From assembly GCA_014084085.1 (NCBI GenBank), contig NPFB01000235.1, positions 1 through 10,774 of the forward strand: a DNA stretch of 10,774 nt, given 5' to 3'. Origin of the DNA: Hondaea fermentalgiana (lineage: Eukaryota; Sar; Bigyra; Thraustochytrida; Thraustochytriidae). Positions within the stretch are counted from its first letter, which is position 1. The number at the start of each line of letters is the position of its first letter. Under the pieces are notes generated by a model. That model was not told the origin of the DNA. It saw only the letters and a list, made by a program, of their open reading frames with translations, and ran no database searches. Shown piece by piece: positions 7,430 through 10,774 of the stretch. A program made the translations under genes and the position numbers.

Positions 7430-7895
7430 CAATTGCCTTCTCTGGAACTCGATCACGCAAAAGTTCTTCCGACATTAACAGCTTTCTCATTGTTCTCGAC
7501 AGAGTTCACCTTGCACATCGGCGGGTCTCGTCTCGCACGCACAGAAACGATCTTCAGACGCGATTTCAATTCTCAACGAGGCCGACTTTCGCTCCATCTT
7601 CATTTTCGTGATTCAATGGAAACCCACGCCACCCCGCCACGTAGCGACCATGAACGAGGAGCTTCGCTTGCTGAAGGAGATGGTCGCCAAGGTGGTCAAG
7701 ATTGCCTCATCGTCAGACAGCAAACTCGACATGAAACGTGAGCTTGAGGATGCCAGAGGCACATACACACTCAAGTCAAGAAGGATGAAGCTTTTGGCAA
7801 AACGAGCAACAGCCGTGCCCAACATCGACGACGATCTCCGCTGCACACGCAAGCTCAAATCGCGGACTCGTAACAGATTGCCCCGGCCTGTTTAG
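7430..7895 (+). pseudogene. Decayed KCTD-like (BTB/T1 potassium-channel tetramerisation) gene
   Basis: One frame encodes FTLHIGGSRLARTETIFRRD (about 7505-7564). This resembles the start of the T1/BTB fold of KCTD proteins, whose pattern is xLNVGGxxFxTxxxTLxxxPxS. The next frame then gives ADFRSIFIF followed by PPRHVATMNEELRLLKE (7581 to about 7682). That resembles the later FxxILxFLRxG...LP...LLxEA part. The usual 25 or so residues between these are missing and the two halves are in different frames, so the gene looks broken by a deletion or frameshift. A charged coil-like tail follows to TAG at 7893-7895. An alternative is a short independent ORF from the ATG at 7650 (81 residues). The match is by eye only. 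Confidence 0.4.
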
Positions 7896-8030
7896 CTGAG
7901 GGATGCCAGGATGGAGAGAGCGAGATTGTAGGCGTCTGATGTTAGACCTCGGGTTTCCTGCTCATTTACTTGGCGATTTTTCGTTTGGCATCAAATTGCG
8001 TCCAGCGTTTCTTGTTTCTTTCAACATTCT

Positions 8031-8294
8031 TCACAGCAGATCGTATGGCCGCAAGGACAATGACTGTTTTAAGATCGTCTCAAAGGCATTGCTGAATGTC
8101 CTAGCGCATAGTGTAAACTCGCTGACGAAAGTGAGCATTGCATCAGAAACAGCCTCTGTGGTAGTCTGGATCTGTTCGTTTGAGCTCGACGCCTTTGTCG
8201 AATTGGCGCTTCGGGGTGGATATTGTGGTGCGTTTGTGAGTGTGATGGGGATGGAGCAGTCGCGCCTTTTTTGCTGAAGAGGCGAAGGGCTCAT
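8031..8294 (-). CDS. Doubtful small hypothetical protein
   Basis: A minus-strand ATG at 8294 opens an 87-residue frame. It has a Ser/Thr/Asn/Gln-rich first part and a more hydrophobic helix-like end (LTFVSEFTLCARTFSNAF). No domain was recognised. The plus strand also carries a 124-codon frame over the same bases (7903-8277), and nothing decides between the two. Confidence 0.15.
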   Translation of the reverse strand: MSPSPLQQKRRDCSIPITLTNAPQYPPRSANSTKASSSNEQIQTTTEAVSDAMLTFVSEFTLCARTFSNAFETILKQSLSLRPYDLL

Positions 8295-8359
8295 CCCAAG
8301 ACCCAAAAACCAAAGACTGCCCTCCCTCCTGGGATCTCGAGCTGACCGAGACCAATTTA

Positions 8360-8659
8360 TTACGGTCGTGCAGCCCAATAGCCTCCGTTTGCAGCAGCGG
8401 GCAGCTGCGTCAACTTGCACTCTCGACACTCATAGCTTCGACCGACAGCAAAAAAAAATGAAGAAGTAGAGGACGACGTTGATGATGCATCACACGTTGA
8501 CCACAATGTGCTGTCGCTCAAGATCGACCCCTTTCCAATACGTGACGCCAAATTGAAAATTTCGTCTATTCTGTCGCCTCCGTTGATGATTCCATTCCGC
8601 GAAAGCGCTTTGTATTGCGCAGTGAACCTGTCATCATGTGTTCTGCTGGTCGGGTCCAT
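8360..8659 (-). CDS. Possible hypothetical protein, 99 residues
   Basis: A true ATG at 8659 starts this minus-strand frame. The N-terminal half has balanced, protein-like composition (GGDRIDEIFNLASRIGKG), followed by a Ser/Thr run and a CxxC pair (YECRECKL). It ends at 8360. If real, it is divergent from the G8 gene, with the CT microsatellite about 50 bases before its start. The opposite strand (about 8440-8650) also has a protein-like acidic frame (EEVEDDVDDASHVDHN), so the strand assignment is uncertain. No family is recognised. Confidence 0.25.
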   Translation of the reverse strand: MDPTSRTHDDRFTAQYKALSRNGIINGGDRIDEIFNLASRIGKGSILSDSTLWSTCDASSTSSSTSSFFFAVGRSYECRECKLTQLPAAANGGYWAARP

Positions 8660-8707
8660 TCAAGTTGGGTGGGCATACTCGAGGATAGAGGCCCACAACA
8701 CGTACCG

Positions 8708-8709
8708 CC

Positions 8710-8749
<40 letters not shown>

Positions 8750-8750
8750 T
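8708..8750 (+). repeat. CT microsatellite / polypyrimidine tract
   Basis: This is an almost pure pyrimidine run of TTTCTC and CT units on the plus strand, GA-rich on the other. It lies between the weak minus-strand ORF and the G8 gene. It may be a GA/CT promoter element or simply a slippage-prone repeat. Confidence 0.9.
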
Positions 8751-9304
8751 GCGTCTCTGTAGGCCGAGTCGTCGAGCTTTGCTGACGCCGCGTCGAGCTC
8801 ACATCTCCCAAGGCTCCTCTCCCCCGAAATGGAACCACGCGCAGCAGAGAACTGAAAAAGGGCCCTTGTCCGGCACGGCCCGCGCCGGATGCTGTACCGT
8901 CGACCGCGCCGTCCTCCCGGGCCGCAACGAGACCTAGGCCGCGCGTGCACACGCGCTCTCGCGGCCGCGCCCTGGGCGCTAGGGTCTGCGTCTGCAGAAC
9001 GCTAGGACCCCGAGACCGCCCCCACAGTCGGGCCCGCGTCGAGCAGGGCCGGCGGGCGCGCGCTCGCTTTGCGCATCGTCACTCGCTCGCCTGCTCGCTC
9101 CAGCCTTGCCGGCATGCATGCAGGGCCCTCTCACTCGCTCGCTCGCGGGACCCGTGATGAGCGTGGGCAAGAAGCAGCGCCCGCCGACAAGTCTGTGTGC
9201 CTGGTTGCTTGGCTTCCCTGGGCGCTAGCTAGCCCTGCGTCCCTCGCTGGGTGGTCTCAGGTCCGCTTTGCGGTTGCCGGCAGACCCAGAACACGAGGCA
9301 AATC
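8751..9304. other. GC-rich upstream region of the G8 gene
   Basis: No gene is supported. The stretch is clearly richer in G and C than its surroundings, especially 8860-9170, with many CpG steps and CGCTCG-type short repeats (about 9060-9150). Short palindromes occur at about 9114-9121 (GCATGCAT context) and 9224-9233 (GCTAGCTAGC). No TATA box was seen before the gene start. It may be a CpG-rich promoter and 5' UTR. Confidence 0.4.
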
Positions 9305-10774
9305 ATGATGTGGACTCTCGCCCTGCAGCGCCTTGCGCTGGTCTGCGCTCTGGGCGCGCGTGTTGCGGCAGCAGCCTGCGTGCCGTCGTCGGCTACGTCA
9401 GTGCCAGAGTACCCTGTCGAGGAGAACGCCTTTGCGACAGACGGTCTCGTCGAGTCTCCCGCCGAGGCCGTGACGCTGCGAATTACGCCTAATGAGTTGC
9501 CAGATGGGTACGATGCCAGCTACGCGTGTCCTTACGAGGACGAAGATCTGCTCGCATGGGAAGATGCCTCCACGTGGACGTCTGGCGTTGTGCCTGCGAA
9601 TGGCGAGGACGTCGAGCTCCCCGCGAACACTCGTGTCCTCCTTTCCGGCTGTTCCGTCACCGAAGGAATAATCTTTGGTATCATCACGATCCCAGCGTCC
9701 TCGGAACTTGTCTTTGCCGATCACGACATTGTCCTCAACGCGCAAGGCATTCGTGTCCAAGGCAAGCTCACGCTTGGAGCCGAAAGTTGCCGTCTTCACA
9801 GTCAAATCAACATCACGCTTTACGGGGAAAAACCAGCCACCTTGCCCGCGGATCCGGCATACAAAGGCATTGCTGCTATTGATGGAGGCACAATCAGCGT
9901 TCATGGGAGCATTTTCCACCCCACCTGGTCGAGACTGGCTGCAACTGCAGCAGCAGGCGACTCGCAATTGTACCTGCAACACCGGGTCAACTGGCAGCCA
10001 GGCCAGTTGCTTCTTGTCACCGGGACTGAGCTCAAAGATTCAAGAGACTGGCATCGTAACGAGGTCCGCACTATCACGGCCGTTGAGCGCAGTGGCAACT
10101 TTGCCCGCATCACGCTCTCCTTGCCCTTGGAGTACACGCACTTTGGGGGCGTGGAGTACCAGGGGGAGGTTGGTCTTCTTTCGCGCAACATTGTCATTCA
10201 GGGCGACGAGGCGTCCGAGCCAACCGACACGGAAAATGACGTGTGCGCGTATAGTCAATTTGGAACGTACCCTTGCGAAGACAAATGGCTCACCGGCTAC
10301 GGCGGCCACACAATGGCTGCGGGCGAGGGGTCGACTATTCAAATGGAGGGAGTCCAGCTGTACCGCATGGGCCAGACAAATGTTCTTGCACGGTATCCTT
10401 GGCACGTGCATCTCGTTGGCGAAGGCGGACACCGTTCGTATCTCAAACACTCAAGCGTCTATCATTCCTTTTTTAGGTGCGCCAGCGTGCACGGCACCAA
10501 CAGTACGCTGATTCAGGATACCGTGGGCTACGATGTCATCGGGCACTGCTTTTACATTGCCGAGGATGGCGTCGAGGAAAACACCACAGTCGCGTACAAT
10601 CTCGGAGCTCACGTGCACTTTCTTGGCTTTCCACAAACCTCGAGCAATCAGTACATGGATACTCTGGAGAGCAACGAAAACCTCACCCAGCCTGCTGACG
10701 TCACTGCGAGCCCCTTTTATATCACGCGCGCCTATCATCGCATCATCGGCAATGCCGCCTCGGGCGGGTACGCT
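9305..10774 (+). CDS. Secreted G8-domain protein, CEMIP/TMEM2/fibrocystin-L type (3' partial)
   Basis: The first 490 residues are visible and the frame is open to the window edge. The start is the first ATG (9305) after an in-frame TAG at 9230, followed by a second Met. Residues 1 to about 24 form a signal peptide with a hydrophobic core ending in Ala-rich AAAA before Cys. A G8 domain spans about residues 83-175 (LAWEDASTWTSGVVPANGED, ending near NITLYGE). The right-handed beta-helix region follows, with family landmarks EVGLLSRNIVIQGD, YGGHTMA, MGQTNVLARYPWHVHL, RCASVHG and GHCFYIAEDG. Four N-glycosylation sequons (NIT, NST, NTT, NLT) fit a secretory route. In animals this family includes cell-surface and secreted hyaluronan-degrading proteins (CEMIP, TMEM2), but many members have no known substrate. 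Here the role is inferred only as extracellular or surface carbohydrate-related. No introns are needed in the visible part. Confidence 0.88.
   Translation, partial: MMWTLALQRLALVCALGARVAAAACVPSSATSVPEYPVEENAFATDGLVESPAEAVTLRITPNELPDGYDASYACPYEDEDLLAWEDASTWTSGVVPANGEDVELPANTRVLLSGCSVTEGIIFGIITIPASSELVFADHDIVLNAQGIRVQGKLTLGAESCRLHSQINITLYGEKPATLPADPAYKGIAAIDGGTISVHGSIFHPTWSRLAATAAAGDSQLYLQHRVNWQPGQLLLVTGTELKDSRDWHRNEVRTITAVERSGNFARITLSLPLEYTHFGGVEYQGEVGLLSRNIVIQGDEASEPTDTENDVCAYSQFGTYPCEDKWLTGYGGHTMAAGEGSTIQMEGVQLYRMGQTNVLARYPWHVHLVGEGGHRSYLKHSSVYHSFFRCASVHGTNSTLIQDTVGYDVIGHCFYIAEDGVEENTTVAYNLGAHVHFLGFPQTSSNQYMDTLESNENLTQPADVTASPFYITRAYHRIIGNAASGGYA

Noticed and set aside
9398..9982. 194-codon minus-strand frame antisense to the G8 gene
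   Set aside because: It has no recognisable motifs and mirrors a well-supported plus-strand coding region of biased codon use.
9675..10511. 278-codon plus-strand frame inside the G8 gene
   Set aside because: It is a shadow in another frame. The frame from 9305 carries the signal peptide and clear family motifs throughout.
1..10774. tRNA, rRNA or transposase genes
   Set aside because: I looked for tRNA A/B-box patterns, DDE or reverse-transcriptase motifs and long terminal repeats on both strands and found none I could support by eye.

Overview
The window is from a nuclear eukaryotic genome. Spliceosomal introns with GTAAGT donors separate single-repeat leucine-rich-repeat (LRR) exons. The long proteins combine eukaryotic modules: protein kinase, RING/IBR-like zinc module, TIR, and a G8/CEMIP-type ectodomain. 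Large multidomain kinase-RING-TIR proteins plus G8 proteins suggest a unicellular protist, perhaps a stramenopile such as a thraustochytrid/labyrinthulid. That placement is an inference from architecture, not from a marker gene.

Layout. (1) 1-4004, plus strand: the 3' part of a very large gene. Two 84-nt LRR exons (50-133, 296-379) lead into one long terminal exon (443-4004). That exon encodes ankyrin repeats, a SAM-like helix segment, a long coiled-coil region, a protein kinase with HCD in place of HRD, a RING plus RING2/IBR-like zinc module, and a C-terminal TIR domain. The 5' part lies outside the window. (2) 4005-9304: about 5.3 kb with no confidently recognisable intact gene. It holds a minus-strand Pro/Ser/Thr/Ala-rich reading frame broken by one TGA, a family of diverged roughly 0.4-kb direct repeats, a cluster of a TGCAYTTGCA-like motif, an 18-bp minisatellite, a GC-rich inverted repeat, a probable decayed KCTD-like (BTB/T1) gene, a few weak small ORFs and a CT microsatellite. 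(3) 9305-10774, plus strand: the 5' part of a gene for a secreted or ectodomain protein with a signal peptide, a G8 domain and the CEMIP/TMEM2/fibrocystin-L type beta-helix region. It runs off the right edge.

The two solid genes show no evident shared pathway. The most interesting object is the LRR-ANK-kinase-RING/IBR-TIR protein. It carries, in one chain, a repeat-based recognition region, a coil, a kinase, a probable ubiquitin-ligase-like zinc module and a TIR domain that keeps the candidate catalytic glutamate. It looks like an independently assembled, NLR-like intracellular receptor. Its LRR exons show the unusual pattern that duplicated intron sequence is better conserved than duplicated exon sequence.
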